Source: Hydractinia symbiolongicarpus
Lineage: Eukaryota; Cnidaria; Hydrozoa; Anthoathecata; Hydractiniidae
DNA length: 64,000 bases
Direction: 5' to 3'
Assembly: GCF_029227915.1 (NCBI RefSeq)
Contig: NC_079878.1
Coordinates: forward strand, 27,803,501-27,867,500
The notes under the pieces are model-generated. The model searched no databases. It was not told where the DNA came from and saw nothing but the letters and a program-made list of their open reading frames with translations. A program made the translations under genes and the position numbers. Shown here piece by piece: positions 37,015 through 49,707 of this stretch. Each line of letters starts with the position of its first letter. Positions within the stretch are counted from its first letter, which is position 1.

Positions 37015-40000
37015 GCTCTTAACAGTGAAACAATTGACTGTGAGACTTAATTGAACTGATTCTGGATTGTGACCTTATAAATGTGATAAATGAGATAATT
37101 GGAGTCCAAGAAATAACATTCTTTTTAACTTGACATGATTGCCGCAACTCAGCGATTACACTGGGCGCTGTGGTAGCGCTTCAATTAAAAACTTAGATAA
37201 GTAAGTCATTCTTTACTGTGGGACCAATCCTAGCCGTAATCGCACGCTGAAGAAATAGCGACACGTTCAAAAACTACAATTCATTGACTTTTTAACGGTG
37301 TCAGTCCGTTTGAGTTACAACGGTTGGGTCAAATATTTGTACCAACAGATATTTACCGGTATTTTTCTGATATTACTAGGTTGCATCGCTCTTAACAGTG
37401 AAACAATTGACTGTGGCACTTAATGGAACTGACTCTGGATTGTGACCTTATAAATGTGATAAATGAGATAATTGGACTCCAAGGAAAAACGTTCTTCTTA
37501 GTCTGACATGATTCTTGGAACTCAGCGATTTTACAGGGCGCTGTGGCAGCGCTTTATTTAAAAAGTAAATAAGTAAGTCATTCTTTACTGTGGGACAAAT
37601 CCTAGCCGTTATCGCGCGCTGAAGAAATAGAGAGAGCTTCAAAAACTACTTTTCATTGTCTTGTTGGCGGTATCAATCCGTTTGAGTTACAACGGTTGCG
37701 TCACATATTCGTACCAACATGTATTTAGCGATATTTATCTGATATTACTAGGTTACATCGCTTTTAACAGTGAAACGACTGACTGTGGGACTTAATTGAA
37801 CTAACTTTGGACTGTGAGCTGATAAATGTGATGAATGAGACGATGGGAGTCCAAGAAATAACATTCTTCTTAATTTGACATGATTGCCGCAACTCAGCGA
37901 TTATACTGGGCGCTGTGGTAGCGCTTCATTTAAAAATTTAAATAAGTAAGTCATTTTTTACTGTAGGACAAATCCTAGCCGTTATCGCGCGCTGAAGAAA
38001 TAGAGACAGTTTAAAAAACTACATTTCAATGAATTTCTAACGGTATCACTCCGTTCTAGTTACAACTGTTGGGTCACATATTCGTAACAACATGTATTTG
38101 GCGATATTTTTCTGATATTACTAGGTTGCATCCCCTTTACCAGTGAAACGATTGACTGTAGGACTTAATTGAACTAACTTTGGACTGTTAACTGATAAAT
38201 CTGATAAATTAGTTAATTAGACCCCAAGAATTAACATTCCTCTTAATTAGACGTGATTGCTGGAATTCAGCGATTACACTGGGCGTTGTGGTAGCGCTTC
38301 ATTTGAAAATTTAGATAAATAAGCCATTTTTTACTGTGGGACAAATCTTAGGCGTTATCGCGCGTTTAATAAATAGGAACAGTTTCAAAAACTACATTTC
38401 GTTGACTTTCTAACGGTATCAGTCCGTTTAAGTGACGACGGTTGGGTCACAAATTCGTCCCCACATGTGTTTAGGGATATTTTTCTGATATTACTAGGTT
38501 GTATTGCTTTTGTGAAACGAAACAATGAAACGATTGACTGTGGCACTTACATGAACGGATTTTGGAATGTGACCTTATAAATTTGATAAAGGAGATAATT
38601 GGACTCCAAGGAAAAACGTTCCTCTTAGTTTGACATGATTGCTGTAACTCAGCGATTATAATGGGCGCTGTGGTGGCGCTTTATTTAAACACTTAGATAA
38701 ATAAGCCATTTTTTATTGTGGGACCAATCCTAGACGTTATCGCGCGTTTAATAAATAGGAACAGTTTCAAACACTACATTTCATTGACTTTCTAACAGTA
38801 TCAATCCGCATGAATTACAACGGTTGCTTCGCAAATTCGTACCAACATGCATTTAGCGATATCTTTCTGATATTACTAGGTTGCATCGCTTTTAACTGTG
38901 AAACGATTGACTGTGGGACTTAATTGAACTGATTCTGGACTGTGACCTTATAAATGTGATAAATGAGATAATTGGAGTCCAAGAAATAACATTCTTCTTA
39001 ACTTGACATGATAGCCGCAACTCAGCGATTACACTGGGCGCTGTGGTAGCGCTTCAATTAAAAACTTAGATAAATAAGTCATTCTTTACTGTGGGACCAA
39101 TCCTAGCTGTAATCGCACGCTGAAGAAATAGCGACACGTTCAAAAAGTACAATTCATTGACTTTTTAACGGTGTCAGTCCGTTTGAGTTACAACTGTTGG
39201 GTCAAATATTTGTACCAACAGATATTTACCGGTATTTTTCTGATATTACTAGGTTGCATCGCATTTAACAGTGAAACGATTGACTGTGGGACTTAATTGA
39301 ACTAACTGTAGACTGTTAACTGATAAATGAGATAAATGAGATAATTGAACCCCAAGAAATAACATTCTTCTTAATTTGACGTGATTGCTGGAATTCAGCG
39401 ATTACACTGGGCGCAGTGGTAGCGCTTCATTTGAAAATTTAGATAAATAAGCCATTTTTTCCTGTGGGACGAAACCTAGCCTTTATCGCGCGCTTAATAA
39501 ATAGGAACAGTTTCAAAAACTGCATTTCATTGACTTTCTAACAGTATCAATCCGTTTCAGTTACAACGGTTGCGTCACATATTCGTACCAACATGTATTT
39601 AGCGATATTTTTGTGATATTACAAGGTTGCATCGCTCTTAACAGTGAAACAATTGACTGTGAGACTTAATTAAACTGATTCTGGACTGTGACCTTATAAA
39701 TGTGATAAATGAGATAATTGGACTCCAAGGAAAAACGTTCTTCTTAGTCTGACATGATTCTTGGAACTCAGCGATTTTACAGGGCGCTGTGGCAGCGCTT
39801 CATTTAAAAAGTAAATAAGTAAGTCATTTTTTACTCTGGGACAAATCCTAGCCGTTATCGCGCGCTGAAAAAATAGAGACACTTTCGAAAACTGTTTTTC
39901 AATGAATTTCTAACGGTATCACTCCGTTTGAGTTACAACGGTTGCGTTACATATTCGTACCAACATGTATTTAGCGATATTTATCTGATATTACTAGGTT

Positions 40001-43000
40001 ACATCGCTTTTAACAGTGAAACGACTGACTGTGGGACTTAATTGAACTAACTTTGGACTGTGAGCTGATAAATGTGATGAATGAGACGATGGGAGTCCAA
40101 GAAATAACATTCTTCTTAATTTGACATGATTGCCGCAACTCAGCGATTATACTGGGCGCTGTGGTAGCGCTTCATTTAAAAATTTAAACAAGTAAGTCAT
40201 TTTTTACTGTGGGAAAAATCCTAGCCGTTATCGCGCGCTGAAGAAATAGAAACAGTTTAAAAAACTACATTTCAATGAATTTCTAACGGTATCACTCCGT
40301 TCTAGTTACAACTGTTGGGTCACATATTCGTAACAACATGTATTTGGCGATATTTTTCTGATATTACTAGGTTGCATCCCCTTTACCAGTGAAACGATTG
40401 ACTGTGGGACTTAATTGAACTGATTCTGGACTGTGACCTTATAAATATGATAAATGAGATAATTGGAGTCCAAGAAATAACATTCTTCTTAACTTGACAT
40501 GATTGCCGCAACTCAGCGATTACACTGGGCGCTGTGGTAGCGCTTCAATTAAAAACTTAGATAAGTAAGTCATTCTTTACTGTGGGACCAATCCTAGCCG
40601 TAATCGCACGCTGAAGAAATAGCGACACGTTTAAAAACTACATTTCATTGACTTTTTAACGGTGTCAGTCCGTTTGAGTTACAACGGTTGGGTCAAATAT
40701 TTGTACCAACAGATATTTACCGGTATTTTTCTGATATTACTAGGTTGCATCGCTTTAAACAGTGAAACGATTGACTGTGGGACTTAATTGAACTAACTGT
40801 AGACTGTTAACTGATAAATGAGATAAGTGAGATAATTGAACCCCAAGAAATAACGTTCTTCTTAATTTGACGTGATTGCTGGAATTCAGCGATTACACTG
40901 GGCGCTGTGGTAGCGCTTCATTTGAAAATTTAGATAAATAAGCCATTTTTTCCTGTGGGACGAAACCTAGCCGTAATCGCGCGCTTAATAAATAGGAACA
41001 GTTTCAAAAACTACATTTCATTGACCTCTTGGCGGTATCAATCCGTTTCAGTTACAACTGTTGCGTCACATATACCTACCAACATGTATTTAGCAATATT
41101 GTTCTGATATTACTAGGTTGCATCGCTCTTAACAGTGAAACAATTGACTGTGGCACTTAATGGAACTGATTCTGGACTGTGACATTATAATTGTGATAAA
41201 TGAGATAATTGGACTGCAAGGAAAAACGTTCTTCTTAGTCTGACATGATTCTTGGAACTCAGCGATTTTACAGGGCGCTGTGGCAGCGCTTTATTTAAAA
41301 AGTAAATAAGTAAGTCATTTTTTACTGTGGGACAAATCCTAGCCGTTATCGCGCGCTGAAGAAATAGAGAGAGCTTCAAAAACTACTTTTCATTGTCTTG
41401 TTGGCGGTATCAATCCGTTTGAGTTACAACGGTTGCGTCACATATTCGTACCATTATGTATATAGTGATTTTTTCGGATATTACTAAGTTATATCGCTTT
41501 AAACAGTGAAACGATTGACTGTGGGACTTAATTGAACTAACTTTGGACTGTGACCTGATAAATGTGGTAAATGAGACAATTGGACTCCAAGAAATAACAT
41601 TCTTCTTAACTTGACATGATTGCCGCCACTCAGCGATTACACTGGGCGCTGTAGTAGCGCTTCATTTAAAAACTTAGATAAATAATTCATACTTTACTGT
41701 GGGACCAACCCTGGCCGTTAGCACGCGCTGAAGAAATAGAGACATTCTCAAAAGCTACATTGCATTGACCTCTTGGCGGTATCAATACGTTTCAGTTACA
41801 ACGGTTGCGTCACATATTCGTACCAACATGTATTTAGTGATATTTTTCCGATAATACTAAGTCACATCGCTTTTAACAGTGAAACCATTGACTGTAGGAC
41901 TTAATTGAACTAACTTTGGACTGTTAACTGATAAATCTGATAAATTAGTTAATTGGACCCCAAGAATTAACATTCCTCTTAATTTGACGTGATTGCTGGA
42001 ATTCAGCGATTACACTGGGCGTTGTGGTAGCGCTTCATTTGAAAATTTAGATAAATAAGCCATTTTTTACTGTGAGACAAATCCTAGGCGTTATCGCGCG
42101 TTTAATAAATAGGAACAGTTTCAAAAACTACATTTCGTTGACTTTCTAACAGTATCAATCCGCGTGAATTACAACGCTTGCGTCACAAATTCGTACCAAC
42201 ATGCAATTAGCGATATCTTTCTGATATTACTAGGTTGCATCGCTTTTAACTGTGAAACGATTGACTGTGGGACTTAATTGAACTACTTTGGACTGTGACC
42301 TGATAAATGTGATAAATGAGACAGTTGGACTCCAAGAAATAACATTCTTCTTAATTTGACATGATTGTCGGAACTCAGCGATTACACTCGCCGCTGTGGT
42401 AGCGCCTCATTTAAAAATTTAAATAAGTAAGTCATTTTTTACTGTGGGACAAATCCTAGCCGTTATTGCGCGCTGAAGAAATAGAGACAGTTTGAAAAAC
42501 TACATTTCGATGAATTTCTAACGGTATCAGTCCGTTTAAGTGACGACGGTTGGGTCACAAATTCGTTCCCACATGTGTTTAGGGATATTTTTCTGATATT
42601 ACTAGGTTGTATTGCTTTTGTGAAACGAAACAATGAAACGATTGACTGTGGCACTTAAATGAACGGATTTTGGACTGGGACCTTATAAATTTGATAAATG
42701 AGATAATTGGACTCCAAGGAAAAACGTTCCTCTTAGTTTGACATGATTGCTGTAACTCAGCGATTATAATGGGCGCTGTGGTGGCGCTTTATTTAAAAAC
42801 TTAGATAAATAAGCCATTTTTTATTGTGGGACCAATCCTAGACGTTATCGCGCGTTTAATAAATAGGAACAGTTTCAAAAACTACATTTCATTGACTTTC
42901 TAACAGTATCAATCCGCATGAATTACAACGGTTGCTTCACAAATTTGTACCAACATGCATTTAGCGATATCTTTCTGATATTACTAGGTTGCATCGCTTT

Positions 43001-44486
43001 TAACTGCGAAACGATTGACTGTGGGACTTAATTGAACTGATTCTAGACTGTGACCTTATAAATGTGAGAAATGAGATAATTGGAGTCCAAGAAATAACAT
43101 TCTTCTTAACTTGACATGATTGCTGCAACTCAGCGATTACACTGGGCGCTGTGGTAGTGCTTCAATTAAAAACTTAGATAAATAAGTCATTCTTTACTGT
43201 GGGACCAATCCTAGCCGTAATCGCACGCTGAAGAAATAGCGACACGTTCAAAAACTACAATTCATTGACTTTTTAACGGTGTCAGTCCGTTTGAGTTACA
43301 ACGGTTGGGTCAAATATTTGTACCAACAGATATTTACCGGTATTTTTCTGATATTACTAGGTTGCATCGCTTTTAACAGTGAAACGATTGACTGTGGGAC
43401 TTAATTGAACTAACTGTAGACTGTTAACTGATAAATGAGATAAATGAGATAATTGAACCCCAAGAAATAACATTCTTCTTAATTTGACGTGATTGCTGGA
43501 ATTCAGCGATTACACTGGGCGCTGTGGTAGCGCTTCATTTGAAAATTTAGATAAATAAGCCATTTTTTCCTGTGGGACGAAACCTAGCCGTAATCGCGCG
43601 CTTAATAAATAGGAACAGTTTCAAAAACTACATTTCATTGACCTCTTGGCGGTATCAATCCGTTTCAGTTACAACGGTTGCGTCACATATTCCTACCAAC
43701 ATGTATTTAGCGATATTGTTCTGATATTACTAGGTTGCATTGCTCTTAACAGTGAAACAATTGACTGTGAGACTTCATTGAACTGATTCTTGACTGTGAC
43801 CTTATAAATGTGATAAATGAGATAATTGGACTCCAAGGAAAAACGTTCTTCTTAGTCTGACATGATTCTTGGAACTCAGCGATTTTACAGGGCGCTGTGG
43901 CAGCGCTTCATTTAAAAAGTCAATAAGTAAGTCATTTTTTACTCTGGGACAAATCCTAGCCGTTATCGCGCGCTGAAAAAATAGAGACACTTTCGAAAAC
44001 TGTTTTTCCATGAATTTCTAACGGTATCACTCCGTGTGAGTTACAACGGTTGCGTTACATATTCGTAACAACATGTATTTAGCGATATTTATCTGATATT
44101 ACTAGGTTAAATCGCTTTTAACAGTGAAACGACTGACTGTAGGACTTAATTGAACTAACTTTGGACTGTAAGCTGATAAATGTGATGAATGAGCTGATTG
44201 GAGTCCAAGAAATAACATTCTTCTTAATTTGACATGATTGCCGCAACTCAGCGATTATACTGGGCGCTGTGGTAGTGCTTCATTTAAAAACTTAGATAAA
44301 TAAGTCATTTTTTACTTTGGGACCAATCCTAGCCGTTATCGCTCGCTGAAGAAATAGAGACAGTTTGAAAATCTACATTTCAATGAATTTCTAACGGTAT
44401 CAGTCCGTTTGAGTGACGACGGTTGCGTCACATATTCGTACCAACATGTATTTAGTGATATTTTTCCGATAATACTAAGTCACATC
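37015..44486. repeat. Mosaic satellite block with recurring t1-t2-t3 trimer module
   Basis: Unit starts: 37015, 37388, 37760, 38133, 38506, 38888, 39261, 39634, 40006, 40379, 40752, 41125, 41496, 41869, 42242, 42614, 42996, 43369, 43742, 44114. Units 38506-40005 and 42614-44113 are matching segments 4108 bp apart, both with lengths 382, 373, 373, 372. The ordered module t1 (AGCGACACGTTC, ending ACAGATATTTACCGG), t2 (AACTGTAGACTGTTAAC), t3 (GTGAAACAATTGACTG) occurs at 38888, 40379 and 42996. At 37015 a t1 unit is followed directly by a t3-like unit, so t2 has been skipped. No gene is seen. Confidence 0.9.
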
Positions 44487-47400
44487 GCTTTTAACAGTGA
44501 AACCATTGACTGTAGGACTTAATTGAACTAACTTTGGACTGTTAACTGATAAATCTGATAAATTAGTTAATTGGACCCCAAGAATTAACATTCCTCTTAA
44601 TTTGACGGGATTGCTGGAATTCAGCGATTACACTGGGCGTTGTGGTAGCGCTTCATTTGAAAATTTAGATAAATAAGCCATTTTTTATTGTGGGACCAAT
44701 CCTAGACCTTATCGCGCGCTTAATAAATAGGAACAGTTTCAAAAACTACATTTCGTTGACTTTCTAACAGTATCAATCCGCATGAATTACAACGGTTGCG
44801 TCACAAATTCGTACCAACATGCACTTAGCGATATCTTTCTGATATTACTAGGTTGCATCGCTTTTAACTGTGAAACGACTGACTGTGGGACTTAATTGAA
44901 CTAACTTTGGACTGTGACCTGATAAATGTGATAAATGAGACAGTTGGACTCCAAGAAATAACATTCTTCTTAGTTTGACATGATTGCCGGAACTCAGCGA
45001 TTACACTGAGCGCTGTGGTAGCGCTTCCTTTAAAAATTTAAATAAGTAAGTCATCTTTTACTGTGGGACAAATCCTAGCCGTTATCGCGCGCTGAAGAAA
45101 TAGAGACAGTTTCAAAATCTACATTTCAATGAATTTCTAACGGTATCAGTCCGTTTGAGTGACGACGGTTGCGTCACATATTTGTCCCCACATGTGTTTA
45201 GGGATATTTTTATGATATTACTAGGTTGTATTGCTTTTAACAGTGAAACGATGGACTGTGGCACTTAAGTGAACGAATTTTGTACTGTGACCTTATAAAT
45301 GTGATAAATGAGCCAATTGGACTCCAAGAAATAACATTCTTCTTAATTTGACATGATTGCTGTAACTCAGCGATTATACTGGGCGCTGTGGTAGCGCTTT
45401 ATTTAAAAGCTTAGATAAATAAGCCATTTTTTATTGTGGGACCAATCCTAGACCTTATCGCGCGCTTAATAAATAGGAACAGTTTCAAAAACTACATTTC
45501 GTTGACTTTCTAACAGTATCAATCCGCATGAATTACAACGGTTGCGTCACAAATTCGTACCAACATGCACTTAGCGATATCTTTCTGATATTAATAGGTT
45601 GCATCGCTTTTAACTGTGAAACGACTGACTGTGGGACTTAATTGAACTAACTTTGGACTGTGACCTGATAAATGTGATAAATGAGACAGTTGGACTCCAA
45701 GAAATAACATTCTTCTTAGTTTGACATGATTGCCGGAACTCAGCGATTACACTGAGCGCTGTGGTAGCGCTTCCTTTAAAAATTTAAATAAGTAAGTCAT
45801 CTTTTACTGTGGGACAAATCCTAGCCGTTATCGCGCGCTGAAGAAATAGAGACAGTTTCAAAATCTACATTTCAATGAATTTCTAACGGTATCAGTCCGT
45901 TTGAGTGACGACGGTTGCGTCACATATTTGTCCCCACATGTGTTTAGGGATATTTTTATGATATTACTAGGTTGTATTGCTTTTAACAGTGAAACGATGG
46001 ACTGTGGCACTTAAGTGAACGGATTTTGTACTGTGACCTTATAAATGTGATAAATGAGCCAATTGGACTCCAAGAAATAACATTCTTCTTAATTTGACAT
46101 GATTGCTGTAACTCAGCGATTATACTGGGCGCTGTGGTAGCGCTTTATTTAAAAGCTTAGATAAATAAGCCATTTTTTATTGTGGGACCAATCCTAGACC
46201 TTATCGCGCGCTTAATAAATAGGAACAGTTTCAAAAACTAAATTTCATTGATTTTCTAAAGGTATCAATCCGCATGAATTACAACGGTGGCGTCACAAAT
46301 TCGTACCAACATGCATTTAGCGATATCTTTCTGATATTACTAGGTTGCATCGCTTTTAACAGTGAAACGATTGACTGTGGCACTTAAATGAACTGATTCT
46401 TGACTTTGACCTCATAAAAGTGATAAATGAGCGAATTGGATTCTAAGAAATAACATTCTTCTTAATTTGACATGATTGCTGTAACTCAGCGATTATACTG
46501 GGCGCTGTGGTAGCGCTTTATTTAAAAGCTTAGATAAATAAGCCATTTTTTATTGTGGGACCAATCCTAGACGTTATCGCGCGTTTAATAAATACGAACA
46601 GCTTCAAAAACTACATTTCATTGACTTTCTAACAGTATCAATCCGCATGAATTACAACGATTGCTTCACAAATTCGTACGAACATGCATTTAGCGATATC
46701 TTTCTGATATTACTAGGTTGCATCGCTTTTAACTGTGAAACGATTGACTGTGGGACTTAATTGAACAGATTCTGGACTGTGACCTTATAAATGTTATAAA
46801 TGAGATAAATGGACTCCAAGGAAAAACGTTCTTCTTAGTTTGACATGATTGCTGGAACTCAACGATTATACTGGGCGCTGTGGTAGCGCTTCATTAAAAA
46901 ATTTAAATAAGTAAGTCACTTTATACTGTGGGACAAATCCTAGCCGTTATCGCGCGCTGAAGAAATAGAGACAGTTTCAAAAACTACATTTCATTGAATC
47001 TCTAACGGTATTAGTCCGTTTGGGTTACAACGGTTGCGTCACATATTCTTCCCCACATGTGTTTAGGGATATTGTCCTTATATTACTAGGTTGCATTGCT
47101 TTTAACAGTGAAACGATTGACTGTGGCACTTAAATGAACGGATTTTAGACTGTGACCTTATAAATGGGATAAATAAGCCAATTGGACTCCAAGAAATAAC
47201 ATTCTTCTTAATTTGACATGATTGCTGTAACTCAGCGATTATACTTTGCGCTGTGGTAGCGCTTTACTTGAAAACATAGATAAATAAGCCATTTGTTATT
47301 GTGGGACCAATCCTAGCCGTTATTGCGCGCTTAATGAATAGGAGCAGTTTCAAAAAGTACATTTCACTGACTTTCTAACAGAATCAATCCGCATGAATTA

Positions 47401-47843
47401 CAACGGTTGCGTCACAAATTCGTACCAACATGTATTTAGCGATATCTTTCTGATATTACTAGGTTGCATCGCTTTTTACGGTGAAACAATTGACTGTGGG
47501 ACTTAATTAAACTAACTTTGGACTGTGACCTGATAAATGTGATAAATGAGACATTTGGACTCCAAGAAATAACATTCTTCTTAATTTGACATGATTGCCG
47601 GAACTCAGCGATTACACTGGGCGCTGTGGTAGCGCTCCATTTAAAAATTTAAATCAGTAAGTCATCTTTTACTGTGGGACAAATCCTAGTTGTTATCGCG
47701 CACTGAAGAAATGGAGACAGTTTCAAAAACTACATTTCAATGAATTTCTAACGGTATCAGTTCGTTCTAGTGACGACGGTTGCGTCACATATTTGTCCCC
47801 ACATGTGTTTAGGGATATTTTTCTGATATTACTAGGTTGTATT
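44487..47843. repeat. Island of left-type monomers with a 746-bp dimer duplication
   Basis: Unit starts: 44487, 44860, 45233, 45606, 45979, 46352, 46725, 47098, 47471. Most spacings are exactly 373. About 44690-45435 and 45436-46180 are two nearly identical dimers offset by 746 bp, sharing GCACTTAGCG, GACTGACTG and TTCCTTTAAAAATTT. From 44860 on, these units carry CACTTAAGTGAAC, GCCAATTGG and GCATGAATTAC, which are typical of positions 1-28 kb. They are flanked on both sides by right-type monomers. Confidence 0.9.
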
Positions 47844-49707
47844 GCTTTTTACAGTGAAACGATTGACTGTGGCACTTAAGTGAACGGATTTTGGACTGTG
47901 ACCTTATAAATGTGATAAATAAGCCAATTGGATCCAAGAAATAACATTCTTTTTAATTTGACATGATTGCTGTAACTCAGCGATTATACTGGGCGCTGTG
48001 GTAGCGCTTTATTTAAAAACTTAGATAAATAAGCCATTTTTTATTGTGGGACCAATCCTAGACCTTATCGCGCGCTTAATAAATAGGAACAGTTTCAAAA
48101 ACTACATTTCATTGACTTTGTAACAGTAACAATCCGCATGAATTACAACGGTTGCGTCACAATTTCGTACCAACATGCATTTAGCGATATCTTTCTGGTA
48201 TTACTAGGTTGCATCGCTTTTAACTGTGAAACGAATGACTGCGGGACTTAATTGAACTGATTCTGGACTGTAACCTTATAAATGTGATAAATGAGATAAT
48301 TGGACTCCAAGGAAAAACGTTCCTCTTAGTTTGACATGATTGCTGGAACTCAGCAATTATACTGGGCGCTGTGGTAGCGCTTCATTTAAAAATTTAAATA
48401 AGTAAGTCATTTTTTACTGTGGGACAAATCCTAGTCGTTATCGCGCGCTGAAGAAATAGAGACAGTTTCAAAAACTACATTTCAATGAATTTCTAACGGT
48501 ATCACTTTGTTCGAGTTACAACGGTTGGGTCACATATTCGTAACAACATGTATTTGGCGATATTTTTCTGATATTACTAGGTTGCATCCCCTTTACCAGT
48601 GTAACGAGTGACTGTGGGACTTAATTGAACTGATTCTGGACTGTTACCTTATAAATGTGATAAATAAGATAATTGGACTCCAAGGAAAAATGTTCCTCTT
48701 AGTTTGACATGATTTCTGGAACTCAGCGATTATACTGGGCGCTGTGGTAGCGCTTTATTTAAAAACTTAGATAAATAAGCCATTTTTTATTGTGGGACCA
48801 ATCCTAGACCTTATCGCGCGCTTAATAAATAGGAACAGTTTCAAAAACTACATTTCATTGACTTTGTAACAGTAACAATCCGCATGAATTACAACGGTTG
48901 CGTCACAATTTCGTACCAACATGCATTTAGCGATATCTTTCTGGTATTACTAGGTTGCATCGCTTTTAACTGTGAAACGAATGACTGCGGGACTTAATTG
49001 AACTGATTCTGGACTGTAACCTTATAAATGTGATAAATGAGATAATTGGACTCCAAGGAAAAACGTTCCTCTTAGTTTGACATGATTGCTGGAACTCAGC
49101 AATTATACTGGGCGCTGTGGTAGCGCTTCATTTAAAAATTTAAATAAGTAAGTCATTTTTTACTGTGGGACAAATCCTAGCCGTTATCGCGCGCTGAAGA
49201 AATAGAGACAGTTTCAAAAACTACATTTCAATGAATTTCTAACGGTATCACTTTGTTCGAGTTACAACGGTTGGGTCACATATTCGTAACAACATGTATT
49301 TGGCGATATTTTTCTGATATTACTAGGTTGCATCCCCTTTACCAGTGTAACGAGTGACTGTGGGACTTAATTGAACTGATTCTGGACTGTTACCTTATAA
49401 ATGTGATAAATAAGATAATTGGACTCCAAGGAAAAATGTTCCTCTTAGTTTGACATGATTTCTGGAACTCAGCGATTATACTGGGCGCTGTGGTAGCGCT
49501 TCATTTTAAAATTTAAATAAGTAAGTCAATTTTTACTGTGGGACAAATCCTAGCCGTTATCGCGCGCTGAAGAAATAGAGACAGTTTCAAAAACTACATT
49601 TCAATGAATTTCTAACGGTATCACTCCGTTCGAGTTACAACGGTTGGGTCACATATTCGTAACAACATGTATTTGGCGATATTTTTCTGATATTACTAGG
49701 TTGCATC
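47844..49707. repeat. Second 746-bp dimer duplication, near-identical copies
   Basis: Unit starts: 47844, 48216, 48589, 48962, 49335. The duplication runs about 47976-48721 and 48722-49467. Both copies carry GTAACAGTAACAATCC, TTCTGGTATTAC, GTGTAACGAGTGAC and GAAAAATGTTCC. By eye I found one difference, CCTAGTCG at about 48432 versus CCTAGCCG in the second copy. Each copy joins one left-type unit to one CCCCTTTACC unit, so the duplication sits on the boundary between the two monomer groups. Confidence 0.93.

Noticed and set aside
37448-37642. Minus-strand 62-69 residue open frames ending VQLSHLSHL, repeated at 39694, 41185, 43802, 57223 and 62821
   Set aside because: These are the same phase of one monomer subtype on the opposite strand, a product of the repeat. 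No start context or family match is recognised.
49626-49645. CENP-B box-like string TTCGAGTTACAACGG in the right-type monomers
   Set aside because: The CENP-B core needs TTCG, four bases, A, two bases, then CGGG. Here the spacing is one base too long and the final G is missing. It is probably chance.
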